From positions 78,638 to 122,459 of the forward strand of contig CALUHH010000003.1 of NCBI GenBank assembly GCA_944320385.1: a DNA stretch of 43,822 nucleotides, read 5' to 3'. Shown in pieces: positions 1 to 9,475 of this stretch. The position numbers and the translations under genes were made by a program. Each line of letters starts with the position of its first letter. The stretch's first letter is position 1. This DNA is from an uncultured Atopobiaceae bacterium (GTDB lineage: Bacteria > Actinomycetota > Coriobacteriia > Coriobacteriales > Atopobiaceae). The notes under the pieces are model-generated. The model saw nothing but the letters and a program-made list of their open reading frames with translations, searched no databases and was not told the DNA's origin.

Positions 1-908
1 CCCAGAAGCAGGTACATCTCGGCCATGCGCGTGAGGACGCCGGCGTTGACCTGGTCGAGGATGCGCGAGCGCGCGCAGTCGGCCACGTCCGCGTTGATCT
101 CCATGCCGCGGTTCATGGGGCCCGGGTGGCAGATGATGGCCTCGGGCTTCATCTTGTTGACGCGGCTCATGTCCAGGCCCCAGAGGCGGTTGTACTCGCG
201 GCGGGACGGGATGGCCGCGCCCTCCATGCGCTCGAGCTGGACGCGCAGCATGTAGACGACGTCCATCTCGGGGATGACGGCGTCGAGGTCGGCCGTCTGG
301 GGGACGCCGTAGTAGTCGGGGTCGTCCACCTGGAACGTGGGCGGTCCCACGAGCGTGACGTCGGCGCCCATGGTCTTGAGCGCGGGCACGAGCGAGCCGC
401 ACACGCGGCTGTGGGAGAGGTCGCCCACGATGGCGACCTTGAGGCCGTCGAGGTGGCCGAAGTTCTCGCGGATGGTGTAGAGGTCCAGCATCGCCTGGGT
501 GGGGTGCTGGTGCTTGCCGTCGCCGGCGTTGATGACGATGGCGTCGGTGTGCTCGGTGATCTTCTGCGGCGTGCCGGCGAGCTTGGCGCGGCAGATGAAC
601 ATGTCGACGTTCATGGCGTCGATGGTCTCGATGGTGTCGGCGAGGCTCTCGCCCTTCACGACCGACGAGGTGGCGCCGCCCATGGAGAGGCTGTCGGCCG
701 ACAGGCGCTTCTCGGCGAGCTCGAAGGAGCTCTTGGTGCGCGTGGACGGCTCGAGGAAGAGGTTGACGATCGTGCGGCCGCGAAGCGCGGGGACCTTCTT
801 GATCGCGCGCTTGTTGACCTCGGAGAACGAGCGCGCCGTGTCGAGGATCTGCGTGATGTCGTCGGCGGTCAGGCTCGTCGTGTCGATGAGGTGCTTGACG
901 GACAGCAT
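1..908 (-). CDS. pyrB: Aspartate carbamoyltransferase catalytic chain (3' end cut off)
   Basis: PyrB joins carbamoyl phosphate to aspartate in the second step of UMP synthesis. About 302 residues are visible; the family is usually about 310, so only the last few residues lie beyond the left edge. The carbamoyl-phosphate loop EPSTRTKSSFELAEKRL lies near residues 50-66, HPTQAMLDLY follows in mid-protein, and the aspartate-domain motif HPGPMNRG is near residue 270. The ATG at 908-906 follows the pyrR stop after one base (TAA-C-ATG), so the two are probably co-translated and under the same PyrR leader. Downstream pyr genes are presumably outside the window. Confidence 0.96.
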   Translation of the reverse strand, partial: MLSVKHLIDTTSLTADDITQILDTARSFSEVNKRAIKKVPALRGRTIVNLFLEPSTRTKSSFELAEKRLSADSLSMGGATSSVVKGESLADTIETIDAMNVDMFICRAKLAGTPQKITEHTDAIVINAGDGKHQHPTQAMLDLYTIRENFGHLDGLKVAIVGDLSHSRVCGSLVPALKTMGADVTLVGPPTFQVDDPDYYGVPQTADLDAVIPEMDVVYMLRVQLERMEGAAIPSRREYNRLWGLDMSRVNKMKPEAIICHPGPMNRGMEINADVADCARSRILDQVNAGVLTRMAEMYLLL

Positions 909-909
909 G

Positions 910-1479
910 TTAGCGGTCGCCTCCGTTCTTCTCGGTGGGCTTGGTCCAGATCTCGACCGCGTTGCGCTCGTCGTAGGGCGCGAGGGTCACGCGGACGTCC
1001 TCCTCGTGCGAGGAGGGGACGTTCTTGCCCACGTAGTCGGCTCGGATGGGGAGCTCGCGGTGCCCGCGGTCGATCATGACGGCGAGCTGCACGGTCTTGG
1101 GGCGCCCGAGGTCGATGAGGGCGTCGAGCGCGGCGCGGATGGTGCGGCCGGTGTAGAGGACGTCGTCCACGAGCACGATGTCGCGCTCGTCGACGCCGAA
1201 GGGGATGTCCGTGCCAAACTCCACCGGCGCGATCTTGCGGCTCACGTCGTCGCGGTAGAAGCTCACGTCGAGGGTGCCCACGGGCGGGCGCGTGCCCTCG
1301 ATCTTGGCGATCTCGTCGGCGAGCAGCGGGGCGAGCGCGGCGCCGCGGCGCACGATGCCCACGAGCGCGATGCTTCCGGCCCCCTCGTTCCTCTCGATGA
1401 TCTCATGGGCGATGCGGGTGAGCGCGCGGCTCATGGCCTGCTCGTCCATGATCTGGGCCTTGAGCGCAGGCTGTTCCAT
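910..1479 (-). CDS. pyrR: PyrR: pyrimidine operon RNA-binding attenuation regulator / uracil phosphoribosyltransferase
   Basis: This 189-residue protein has the PRPP-binding signature VLVDDVLYTGRTIRAALDAL near residue 105, and its length and fold match Bacillus-type PyrR. In that family UMP-bound PyrR binds the mRNA leader and represses the operon; many members also have weak uracil phosphoribosyltransferase activity. It is the first gene of a leftward unit, with pyrB one base downstream. The leader immediately upstream carries a candidate PyrR site and a terminator-like U-tract. The C-terminal residues TEKNGGDR are encoded by a copy of the dispersed 10-bp word (925-934). Confidence 0.96.
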   Translation of the reverse strand: MEQPALKAQIMDEQAMSRALTRIAHEIIERNEGAGSIALVGIVRRGAALAPLLADEIAKIEGTRPPVGTLDVSFYRDDVSRKIAPVEFGTDIPFGVDERDIVLVDDVLYTGRTIRAALDALIDLGRPKTVQLAVMIDRGHRELPIRADYVGKNVPSSHEEDVRVTLAPYDERNAVEIWTKPTEKNGGDR

Positions 1480-1495
1480 GGGACTCCCTTCTCAC

Positions 1496-1600
1496 AAAAA
1501 AGACGCCCTACCGAAGACCGACACGAGCGACCGAGAAAGGCATATGAAAGCGCCCCGGGAGGCCTGACCTTGCTGGCGTCTCGCACCGGCTTAAAGAATC
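1496..1600 (-). promoter_or_regulatory. pyr leader: candidate PyrR-binding RNA and attenuator
   Basis: Read on the minus strand, the leader begins with GATTCTTTAAGCC (about 1600-1588), then GGTG-CGAGA-CGCC and CAGCAAGG, closely resembling the CUUUAA...GAGG...AAGG layout of PyrR-binding loops. A tract of seven T's lies at 1496-1502 after GGGCGTC, 17 bases upstream of pyrR. AGACGCC in the binding loop can pair with GGCGTCT ahead of the T's, which would couple PyrR binding to termination. The exact alternative structures are inferred. Confidence 0.65.
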
Positions 1601-1606
1601 CAGTCC

Positions 1607-1612
1607 AGTGTA
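1607..1612 (-). promoter_or_regulatory. Candidate -10 box of the pyr promoter
   Basis: TACACT on the minus strand in the context GGTGTACACT. It would start the transcript at about 1600, exactly at the beginning of the PyrR leader. No convincing -35 is visible. Confidence 0.45.
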
Positions 1613-1692
1613 CACCATGGGCGGGCGCAGCGGGGCGGGGCCGAGAAGGGCGAGCCGGTCGCGGTCGTCTCTCGTCCGGAAACTGACCGCGC

Positions 1693-1720
1693 CGGCCCGA
1701 AAAGCCAGCGTGGGACGGGC
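1693..1720 (-). terminator. Possible weak terminator of the ABC exporter unit
   Basis: A GGCCCG/CGGGCC stem closes just after the ATPase stop codon with TTTTC in the loop region. There is no T-run after the stem, so this is tentative. The rest of 1613-1692 shows nothing recognisable. Confidence 0.3.
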
Positions 1721-1722
1721 CG

Positions 1723-3399
1723 CTACGGACGCGGGTTGATCACGCGGTCGTGGCCGTCGAGCGACGCCGGCTGGTAGTTCACCGCCAGGGCCACGGCCTC
1801 GGCGCGCGTGAGCGTGCCCGCGCTGTTGACGAAGCCGCCGTTGCCCATGACCTTGCTGGCCACGGCCCAGGCCACGTCGGCAAGCGCCCAGTCGGAGATG
1901 CCGTCGGCGTCGGAGATGTCGGAGAGGACGTCGAGCGGGGCCTCGGCGTACTCCCCCTTCGCGCGGGCGAGGTTGGCGAGCATGTGAGCGTACTGCTCGC
2001 GCGTCACCGTGCCGGAGCCGGAGGCCGCCCCCTGCGCCGCGTCGTCGACGATGCCCTCGCGGCGCGCCCACGCGAGCGCCGCGTCCTTCTCGCCCGGGCC
2101 GCCCGCCATGCGGCTGAGCAGGCAGACCGCATCCTCAGGCGTGATCGGGCTCTCCGGCGAGAAGAGGTTGCTCGGGGTGTCGTCGAGGTAGTAGAGGTTG
2201 TAGGCGCGCTCGACGCTCATCGAGTACCACGCCGCGGAGTTGACGTCGGCGAAGTGGCCGTAGCGCTTGACCGTGAAGCTGTACGTGGTGCACGCGAGGT
2301 CGTAGCGGCCGCGCGCGTGGTCGGCGAGGTCGATCTCCACGGTGTAGGTGCCCGCCTCGATGACCTCGCGCACGATCTTGTCGTCCTGGTTCCTGAGCGA
2401 GACGACCTGGTACAGCGACGGGTCGAGCGTGACGTAGAAGGAGGTGTCGCCCTTCCTGACCTCGTACTTCACGCCGGGCACGCCCTGGGGCATGCCGGTG
2501 TAGACGGTGTAGAAGCGGTTCTTCTCCCCGTCCGGGAGCGTCTCGGGGATGTGGCCGGTCGCGCGGTCGGCGCCGAGAAGGACGTCGGGGGTGTCGGCGA
2601 CCAGGCGGTCGATCACGACCTTCTCCTGCGCCTGTGCGGGCGCAGGGTCGTACTGGGCGCGATACGCCTCGCAGACCTCCTTGGCGGGGCCGTCCATGCG
2701 CTGCACGCCCTTCTCGATCCAGATGACGCGCTCGCAGATGCGGGCGACCTGCGACATCGAGTGCGAGACAAACAGCACGGTGACGTCGCCGGACTTGATG
2801 AAGCGCTTGATGCGGTCCTCGCACTTCTGCTGGAAGAAGACGTCGCCCACCGAGAGGGTCTCGTCGACGATGAGCACGTCGGGCTCGGTCACCGTGGCGA
2901 TGGCAAAGGCGATGCGCGCGACCATGCCCGACGAGTAGTTCTTGAGGGGCATGTCCATGAAGTTCTCGAGCTCGGCAAAGTCGATGATCTCCTGGAGGTG
3001 CTCGTCGATGAACTCCTTGGTGTAGCCGAGAAGGGCGCCGTTGAGGTAGATGTTCTCGCGCGCGGTGAGCTCGGAGTCAAAGCCGGCGCCCAGCTCGATC
3101 AGAGGCGCGATGTTGCCGCGCACCGTGATGGAGCCCTCGGAGGGCTCGAGCACGCCGGCGATGCACTTGAGCATCGTGGACTTGCCGGAGCCGTTGGTGC
3201 CCACCAGGCCCACGACCTCGCCGCGCTTGACCTTGAAGCTCACGTGGTTGAGGGCGCGGAACTCCTTGAAGAACAGCTCGTGCTTCATGATCTTGATGAA
3301 GTACTCTTTGAGGTTGTTGAGCTGCTCGTTGGCGATGTTGAAGATCATCGAGACGTCGTTTACCTCGATGGCGTACTCGGAAGCCTCGGTGTGGGCCAT
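1723..3399 (-). CDS. Polysaccharide/teichoic-acid exporter ATPase (TagH/Wzt type) with C-terminal S-layer homology repeats
   Basis: This 558-residue protein has an ABC ATPase in its first 245 residues: Walker A GTNGSGKST near 67-75, signature YSSGM near 155, Walker B VLIVDE near 175-180 and switch histidine in VSHSMSQ near 213. The N-terminal layout (YAIEVNDVSMIFN, then LKEYFIK, then IAPLIELGAGFD) is that of TagH/Wzt ATPases that export undecaprenol-linked polysaccharides. A beta-rich stretch (about 265-385) follows, then two S-layer homology-like repeats (HFADVNSAAWYSMSVERAY near 390 and LDVLSDISDADGISDWALADVAWAV near 505). No membrane span is seen, so the SLH part appears cytoplasmic, which is odd for a wall-binding module. 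The partner permease lies 14 bp upstream. GTPase-like alternatives are excluded by the ABC signature. Confidence 0.9.
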   Translation of the reverse strand: MAHTEASEYAIEVNDVSMIFNIANEQLNNLKEYFIKIMKHELFFKEFRALNHVSFKVKRGEVVGLVGTNGSGKSTMLKCIAGVLEPSEGSITVRGNIAPLIELGAGFDSELTARENIYLNGALLGYTKEFIDEHLQEIIDFAELENFMDMPLKNYSSGMVARIAFAIATVTEPDVLIVDETLSVGDVFFQQKCEDRIKRFIKSGDVTVLFVSHSMSQVARICERVIWIEKGVQRMDGPAKEVCEAYRAQYDPAPAQAQEKVVIDRLVADTPDVLLGADRATGHIPETLPDGEKNRFYTVYTGMPQGVPGVKYEVRKGDTSFYVTLDPSLYQVVSLRNQDDKIVREVIEAGTYTVEIDLADHARGRYDLACTTYSFTVKRYGHFADVNSAAWYSMSVERAYNLYYLDDTPSNLFSPESPITPEDAVCLLSRMAGGPGEKDAALAWARREGIVDDAAQGAASGSGTVTREQYAHMLANLARAKGEYAEAPLDVLSDISDADGISDWALADVAWAVASKVMGNGGFVNSAGTLTRAEAVALAVNYQPASLDGHDRVINPRP

Positions 3400-3413
3400 G
3401 GGCGTGTACCTGC

Positions 3414-4238
3414 CTAGATGTAGAGGATGAACTTGTGCTCGGTCTTGCGGAAGACGAGGATGCCGGCGACGAGGGCGAGCAGCGCCCAGAAGATCGCGAG
3501 CAGGATGACCGTGCGCCCCGGGCTCGCCTGGTAGACGATCGCGCAGCGCATCATGTCGATGTAGTTGTACATGGGGTTGGCCTTGACCACGGCGAGGACG
3601 TACCACGGGGCGCCCGCGTTCGTGAGCAGAGAGAGGTCCCAGAAGATCGGGGTCAGGTAGGTCCACGCGGTGATGAGGACGCTCCAGAGGTGGATCATGT
3701 CGCGGAAGAAGACGGCCAGCGCGGAGATGAGCAGGCTGACGCCCACGCAGAAGACCATGAGCAGCCCGAGCGCCGGCAGCATCCAGATGAGGTGCCACGT
3801 GGGCGTCACCTGGAAGAACAGCATGACCACCACGACGGCGATCAGCGACAGGGCAAAGTTGACCACGGCGGTGAAGGCCTTCTGGACCGGGAAGACCCAG
3901 CGGTCCACCTTGACCTTCTTGAGCAGCGGCGCGGCGTCGATGATCGAGCTCAGGCCGGTCGTGGTGGCCTCGTTCATCAGGCCAAAGGTGATGTTGCCCA
4001 CGATGAGGTAGAGCGGGTAGTTCTCCACGTTGGACCCGCGCAGGAAGTACGAGAACACAAAGCTCATGATGATCATCATGAGCAGCGGGTTGAGCACGCT
4101 CCACACGACGCCGAGGATGGAGCGGCGGTAGCGCAGCTTGAAGTCCTTGCTGACGAGCTGCTCGAGGATGAAGCGGTTCTTGGCGCTGACGCCGGAGACG
4201 TGGGCGACGGTCGCGCTCGAGGTGCTGTCTTGGCTCAA
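3414..4238 (-). CDS. ABC-2 type polysaccharide export permease (TagG/Wzm type)
   Basis: This 274-residue membrane protein begins with a cytoplasmic helix (KDFKLRYRRSILGVVWSVLNPLLMMIIMSFVF) typical of TagG/Wzm/RfbA permeases. It then has about six hydrophobic spans, including NFALSLIAVVVVMLFF, LPALGLLMVFCVGVSLL and VILLAIFWALLALVAGILV. The motif ALAVFFRDM is shared by the family. It would form the channel for the downstream ATPase and export a lipid-linked wall polysaccharide. A good ribosome-binding site (GGGAGGAA) precedes the ATG at 4238. No glycosyltransferases adjoin the pair, so the substrate is unknown. Confidence 0.93.
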   Translation of the reverse strand: MSQDSTSSATVAHVSGVSAKNRFILEQLVSKDFKLRYRRSILGVVWSVLNPLLMMIIMSFVFSYFLRGSNVENYPLYLIVGNITFGLMNEATTTGLSSIIDAAPLLKKVKVDRWVFPVQKAFTAVVNFALSLIAVVVVMLFFQVTPTWHLIWMLPALGLLMVFCVGVSLLISALAVFFRDMIHLWSVLITAWTYLTPIFWDLSLLTNAGAPWYVLAVVKANPMYNYIDMMRCAIVYQASPGRTVILLAIFWALLALVAGILVFRKTEHKFILYI

Positions 4239-4382
4239 GGTTCCTCCCGGCCTTACGGCGGTTGCTTCTCACGTGGGAATCCTATCACAGCGCCGATGAG
4301 GTCATAGAAAAGGCAGACGGGGGGCCGGGACGGGGGCGGGCGAGAAGAGCGTGCGGCCCGGGCAGGCCTGGCCGCCGGCGGT

Positions 4383-4553
4383 GTGCGCACTCTTGGGCGG
4401 TGTGCGCACTCCCCGGCGTTGTGTACGCCGGCCCGGGGACGGCGCTTCCGGGCCGGGCCCCCGAGCTGCGGTTCTTCTCGGCCTGCGCCCCCGTCGGGCC
4501 CGGGGCAGTGCGCACACCGGGCCGGAGTGCGCACACCGCCGGGGAGTGCGCAC
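4383..4553. repeat. 171-bp repeat element with 19-bp-period GTGCGCAC units (left copy)
   Basis: GTGCGCAC occurs at 4383, 4402, 4508, 4527 and 4546, with a decayed copy at 4421; neighbours are exactly 19 bp apart. The two triplets flank a core holding GTTCTTCTCG (4471-4480), the dispersed 10-bp word. An inverted copy of identical length lies at 4798-4968. The remaining gap sequence 4239-4382 holds a near-copy of the word (4341) and nothing else recognisable. Reading frames here are by-products of the repeat. Confidence 0.85.
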
Positions 4554-4598
4554 ACCGCCAGTAACGGCAGGAGGCCGAGAAGAAATCCAAATTCCCGC

Positions 4599-4626
4599 TT
4601 GCATCTCCGCACGGCATCTGTATACT
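4599..4626 (+). promoter_or_regulatory. tRNA-Asn promoter
   Basis: TTGCAT (4599-4604) and TATACT (4621-4626) are separated by 16 bp, about 30 bp before the mature tRNA. Confidence 0.7.
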
Positions 4627-4655
4627 CTTCTCTTGTGCAAACGCACCCCACCAAT

Positions 4656-4730
4656 TCCCCGGTGGCGCAGTGGTAGCGCAGCTGACTGTTAATCAGCGTG
4701 TCGTAGGTTCGAATCCTACCCGGGGAGCCA
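4656..4730 (+). tRNA. tRNA-Asn (anticodon GTT)
   Basis: The cloverleaf reads cleanly: acceptor strand TCCCCGG (4656-4662) pairs with CCGGGGA (4720-4726), the anticodon stem is CTGAC/AATCAG-type around GTT, the T-arm is GTAGGTTCGAATCCTAC, discriminator G is at 4727, and CCA is encoded at 4728-4730. GTT reads asparagine codons AAC/AAU. The gene has its own promoter and terminator and lies between two inverted 171-bp repeat elements. Confidence 0.97.
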
Positions 4731-4740
4731 GACCTTTCCA

Positions 4741-4763
4741 AGCCGCCTCCGAGCGGCTTTTTT
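4741..4763 (+). terminator. Intrinsic terminator after tRNA-Asn
   Basis: AGCCGC-CTCCGA-GCGGCT hairpin followed directly by TTTTT. Confidence 0.9.
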
Positions 4764-4797
4764 CATGGCCCGCGGGGCTCAGACCGCGCTTGGCGGT

Positions 4798-4968
4798 GTG
4801 CGCACTCCCCGGCGTTGTGCGCACTCCGGCCCGTTGTGCGCACTGCCCCGGATCAGACGGGGGCGCAGGCCGAGAAGAACCGCAGCTCAGGGGCCCGGCC
4901 CGGAAGCGCCGTCCCCGGGCCGGCGTACACAACGCCGGGGAGTGCTCACGACGCCGGGGAGTGCGCAC
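4798..4968. repeat. 171-bp repeat element with 19-bp-period GTGCGCAC units (inverted right copy)
   Basis: GTGCGCAC occurs at 4798, 4817, 4836 and 4961; GTGCTCAC at 4942 and GCGTACAC at 4923 are decayed units. Spacing is 19 bp, and the inner gap of 87 bp equals that of the left copy. The core contains CGAGAAGAAC (4871-4880). The decayed unit occupies the mirror position of that in the left copy, so the two are inverted copies of one element and not independent expansions. Confidence 0.85.
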
Positions 4969-4991
4969 AACGCCGGCGGCCGCGCCTCGCG

Positions 4992-6017
4992 TCACTGGCC
5001 GCGGGCGGCGTAGCGTGCCTCGGTCGCGCGCTTGGTCGGAAGCCACCACGACGGGTGCGCGCGGTACCAGGCGATGGTCTGGTCGATGCCCTCCGCGAGG
5101 TTGGTGTGGAGCGGCCGCCACCCGAGCTCGCGCTCGAGCTTGGAGGGGTCGACGGCATAGCGCCGGTCGTGGCCGGGGCGGTCGCGCACCACGTCGAAGT
5201 CGTCCGCATCCCTCCCCATGCGCTCGAGGATGAGGCGCAGCACCTCGAGGTTGGAGCGCTCGGAGCGCGCCGCCACGAGGTAGGTCTCCCCCACCCGCCC
5301 GCGCGTCGCGATCTCCCAGACCGCGCGGCAGTGGTCCTCCACGTGGATCCAGTCGCGCACGTTGCGCCCCGACCCGTAGAGCCGCGGCCGCGCGCCCACG
5401 AGGACGTTGGTGATCTGGCGCGGCACGAACTTCTCGACGTTCTGGTAGGGACCGTAGTTGTTGGAGCAGCACGAGATCGTGGCCCTCACGCCAAAGGTGC
5501 GCGCCCACGCGCGGACGAGAAGGTCGGACGAGGCCTTGGTCGCGCTGTAGGGCGAGCTCGGTCGGTACGGCGAGCCCTCGGAGAAGCGCGCGGGGTCGTC
5601 GAGCGCGAGGTCGCCGTAGACCTCGTCGGTCGAGACGTGGTGCAGGAAGACGTCGTGCGCGCGGCAGGCCTCGAGCAGGCGGAAGGTGCCGTCGACGTTG
5701 TTGCGCACGAAGGCGCCCGGGTCGGCGATGGAGTTGTCGTTGTGGCTCTCGGCGGCAAAGTGGATGACGGCGTCGTGACCCGGCAGGACGCGGTCGAGAA
5801 GGGAGGCGTCGCAGACGTCGCCCACGACGAGGCGCACGCGCTCGGGCGGCAGGTCCGCGATGCTGGCGGGGTTGGCGGCATAGGTGAGCTTGTCGATGAC
5901 GGTCACGCGCACCCCGGGGTGCTCCCGGACGACGTGGCGGACGAAGTTGCTGCCAATGAAGCCGCAGCCGCCCGTCACGACGATGCGCTCGAGGGCCCGC
6001 CCGTTCTTCTCGCCCAT
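4992..6017 (-). CDS. rfbB: dTDP-glucose 4,6-dehydratase
   Basis: RfbB makes dTDP-4-keto-6-deoxyglucose, the precursor of dTDP-rhamnose and other deoxysugars. The 341-residue extended SDR protein shows the NAD-binding motif TGGCGFIGSN near residue 15, VSTDEVYGDL near 125 and the catalytic YSATK near 155, plus NNYGPYQNVEKFVPR and the active-site region YGSGRNVRDWIHVEDHC. It stands alone; rfbA, rfbC and rfbD are not adjacent. The first codons, ATGGGCGAGAAGAAC, are a copy of the dispersed 10-bp word. They add about eight residues before the usual family start, but no alternative start codon lies closer. The upstream GAGGGGAGG is a good ribosome site. Confidence 0.95.
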   Translation of the reverse strand: MGEKNGRALERIVVTGGCGFIGSNFVRHVVREHPGVRVTVIDKLTYAANPASIADLPPERVRLVVGDVCDASLLDRVLPGHDAVIHFAAESHNDNSIADPGAFVRNNVDGTFRLLEACRAHDVFLHHVSTDEVYGDLALDDPARFSEGSPYRPSSPYSATKASSDLLVRAWARTFGVRATISCCSNNYGPYQNVEKFVPRQITNVLVGARPRLYGSGRNVRDWIHVEDHCRAVWEIATRGRVGETYLVAARSERSNLEVLRLILERMGRDADDFDVVRDRPGHDRRYAVDPSKLERELGWRPLHTNLAEGIDQTIAWYRAHPSWWLPTKRATEARYAARGQ

Positions 6018-6060
6018 CTGCGGGGCCTCCCCTCGCCCAGCGGCCGTCCGTCAGGGCTCA

Positions 6061-6066
6061 AGTGTA
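6061..6066 (-). promoter_or_regulatory. Candidate extended -10 promoter of rfbB
   Basis: TGCTACACT on the minus strand, 44 bp upstream of the rfbB start. The same TGCTANNAT/TGCTACACT pattern precedes leuS, guaB and ileS. Confidence 0.5.
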
Positions 6067-6084
6067 GCAGCCCCGCGCGGCACG

Positions 6085-6109
6085 AAAGGGCCCCGGGCGC
6101 GCCGGGGCC
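6085..6109 (-). terminator. Terminator after rpoD
   Basis: GGCCCCGG/CCGGGGCC perfect stem (6089-6109) followed on the minus strand by TTTC, eight bases after the rpoD stop codon. Confidence 0.75.
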
Positions 6110-6116
6110 TTCAGCA

Positions 6117-7472
<1,356 letters not shown>

Positions 7473-7503
7473 GTATGTCCCCTTCGACGCATGAACGGTC
7501 AGA

Positions 7504-7509
7504 AGTATA
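7504..7509 (-). promoter_or_regulatory. Candidate internal promoter of rpoD
   Basis: TATACT on the minus strand in TTTTGGGTATACT, immediately after the dnaG stop and 32 bp before the rpoD start. It would allow rpoD to be made apart from the upstream operon. No clear -35 is seen. Confidence 0.4.
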
Positions 7510-7516
7510 CCCAAAA

Positions 7517-9475
7517 CTACTCGGTGGATACCGACGAGATTCTCCTCGAGAGCTCGCCGACCCTGCGCTGGAGCTCCGTCGCCTCCGCAAAGAGGCTCTC
7601 GGAGCGGTCGTCGGGCGTGCCCGCGGCCGAGAGCTCCACGCGGATCTGGCGGATGCGCCGGCGGCACGAGCACAGCTCGGCGTTGTCGACGATGAGGTCG
7701 AGCTTCTCGGCGTCGGTGAGCTCGCCCTCCCCCATCACGCGGCCGCCGGAGAGGATCGCCGGCGCGTCCGGCGTGACGGCTGCGGCGGCGGCGACGACCT
7801 CGGCGGGGCTCGACCCCTCGGGCGTGGAGAGCATCGCCCACGCCATGGCCTCGTGCCGGGCGTCGGCCCAGGAGAGGGAGGCGATGCGGTCCTCGTAGGC
7901 GCGCAGCGCGTCCGGGCGCTGCGCCAGGGCGCTCAGCAGCTCGCGCTCGGCGGCCACCTGCATGCGCTCGTCGGCGGAGAGGGCGCGCATCGAGGGCGCG
8001 GGCGCGGCGGCGGGCGCGTCGTAGGCCTCGGCGGGCACGTAGTCGTCCGGGACCGCGCCGAGCTCCGCCTCGGCGGCGGGCGAGAAGGACGCGGCACCCG
8101 CCTCGCGGCGGGACGGCCGGGCCGGACCCAACCCCTGCCCCTGCGCGACCGGGCGGCGCACGGGCCGCTCGTCGTCGGGCTCCACGACCTTTGCCTCGCG
8201 GATGGCGCGCTTGGTCTCGTCCACGTCCATGCCCAGGGTGTCGGCCAGGCGCGTGGCGTACTCGTCGAGAAGGACGGAGCGCTTGAGGGGCGCGAGCAGC
8301 GACGCCATGTCCTCGAGCGCGCGCACGCGCCGCCCCGGCGAGGTGAGGTCGTGCCCCGCCAGGCGCTTCTCGAAGACGAAGTCCATGAGCGGGCGGGCGC
8401 CGGCGAGCTCGCGGCGCAGGGCCTCGACACCGTGGTCGGCGAGGTACTCCATCGGGTCCTGGCCTCCCGGCAGCACCACGCACAGGAGGGCCGCGGAGGT
8501 CTTGTCGATGTAGCGCACGGCCCGCTCGGCCGCCCGCTGGCCCGCGGCGTCGCCGTCGAACAGGCAGATGATCTTGCTCACCCGCTGGCGCTCCATGAGG
8601 CGCACGTGGTCGAGCCTGAAGGCCGTGCCGAGCGCGGCCACCACGTTGGTGAGGCCGGCCTCGTGCATGGCGATGACGTCGGTGTAGCCCTCGCAGACGA
8701 TGGCCTCGCCGGTCGCCGCCATCGACTCCTTGGCGCGGTCGTAGGCGAAGAGGTGCTTGCCCTTGTTGAAGGCGGCCGTGTCGCGCGTGTTCACGTACTT
8801 GGCCACGCCGTCGCGCTTTGCCCCCAGGATGCGCCCGCCGAAGGCGATCGTGCGCCCCATCTCGTCGTGGATGGGAAACATCACGCGGTCGAAGAAGCGG
8901 TCGGTGAGCCTCCCGGAGCGCTCGTAGGCCAGGTCGGCCGAGACGAGCTCGGCGGCGGAGAAGCCCTTGCCGCGCAGCTGGGCCACCAGCTGGCCGTGCC
9001 CGGGCGCAAAGCCCAGGCCCCAGCGGCGGCACACGTCCGACCCGAAGCCGCGCCCCGCGAGGTAGCGGCGCGCCGCGTCCGGGCCCTCGCCGCGGCCGCG
9101 CATGAGCATCAGGTGGTAGTAGGCCTCGGCCTCGCCGAGGGCCTCCATGAGGCGGGTCTTGCGGGGGCCGCGCTGCCCGCCGCGCTCCTCGGTGAGCTCG
9201 ATGCCCGCGCGGTCGGCGAGGTAGCGGATGGCGTCGGGGAACTCCAGGTTCTCGCGGCGCTGCACGTAGGAGAAGACGTCGCCGCCCTCCCCGCAGCCAA
9301 AGCAGTGCCAGAGGCCCGTCGCCGGGTTCACCTTGAACGACGGGGTCTTCTCGCCGTGGAAGGGGCAGCAGCCCCAGAACTCCTGGCCCCTCTGGCGCAG
9401 CTCCACGGTCTCGGAGACCAGCTGCACGAAGTCCGTGGCCTGGCGGACCCGCTCCTTGTCCTCGTCAGAGATCAT
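7517..9475 (-). CDS. dnaG: DNA primase
   Basis: DnaG makes RNA primers at the replication fork. The 652-residue protein has the N-terminal zinc ribbon ([11 protein letters not shown], then [12 protein letters not shown], about residues 35-65). The RNA-polymerase core follows, with the TOPRIM motif [15 protein letters not shown] near 260 and acidic FDGDAAGQ near 310, then a Pro/Ala-rich linker (about 430-480) and a helical C-terminal helicase-binding region. Its ATG overlaps the ribF stop as ATGA (9475-9472), indicating translational coupling. The codons of VLLDE (8266-8275) and SFSP (8081-8090) are copies of the dispersed 10-bp word. Confidence 0.97.
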   Translation of the reverse strand: MISDEDKERVRQATDFVQLVSETVELRQRGQEFWGCCPFHGEKTPSFKVNPATGLWHCFGCGEGGDVFSYVQRRENLEFPDAIRYLADRAGIELTEERGGQRGPRKTRLMEALGEAEAYYHLMLMRGRGEGPDAARRYLAGRGFGSDVCRRWGLGFAPGHGQLVAQLRGKGFSAAELVSADLAYERSGRLTDRFFDRVMFPIHDEMGRTIAFGGRILGAKRDGVAKYVNTRDTAAFNKGKHLFAYDRAKESMAATGEAIVCEGYTDVIAMHEAGLTNVVAALGTAFRLDHVRLMERQRVSKIICLFDGDAAGQRAAERAVRYIDKTSAALLCVVLPGGQDPMEYLADHGVEALRRELAGARPLMDFVFEKRLAGHDLTSPGRRVRALEDMASLLAPLKRSVLLDEYATRLADTLGMDVDETKRAIREAKVVEPDDERPVRRPVAQGQGLGPARPSRREAGAASFSPAAEAELGAVPDDYVPAEAYDAPAAAPAPSMRALSADERMQVAAERELLSALAQRPDALRAYEDRIASLSWADARHEAMAWAMLSTPEGSSPAEVVAAAAAVTPDAPAILSGGRVMGEGELTDAEKLDLIVDNAELCSCRRRIRQIRVELSAAGTPDDRSESLFAEATELQRRVGELSRRISSVSTE

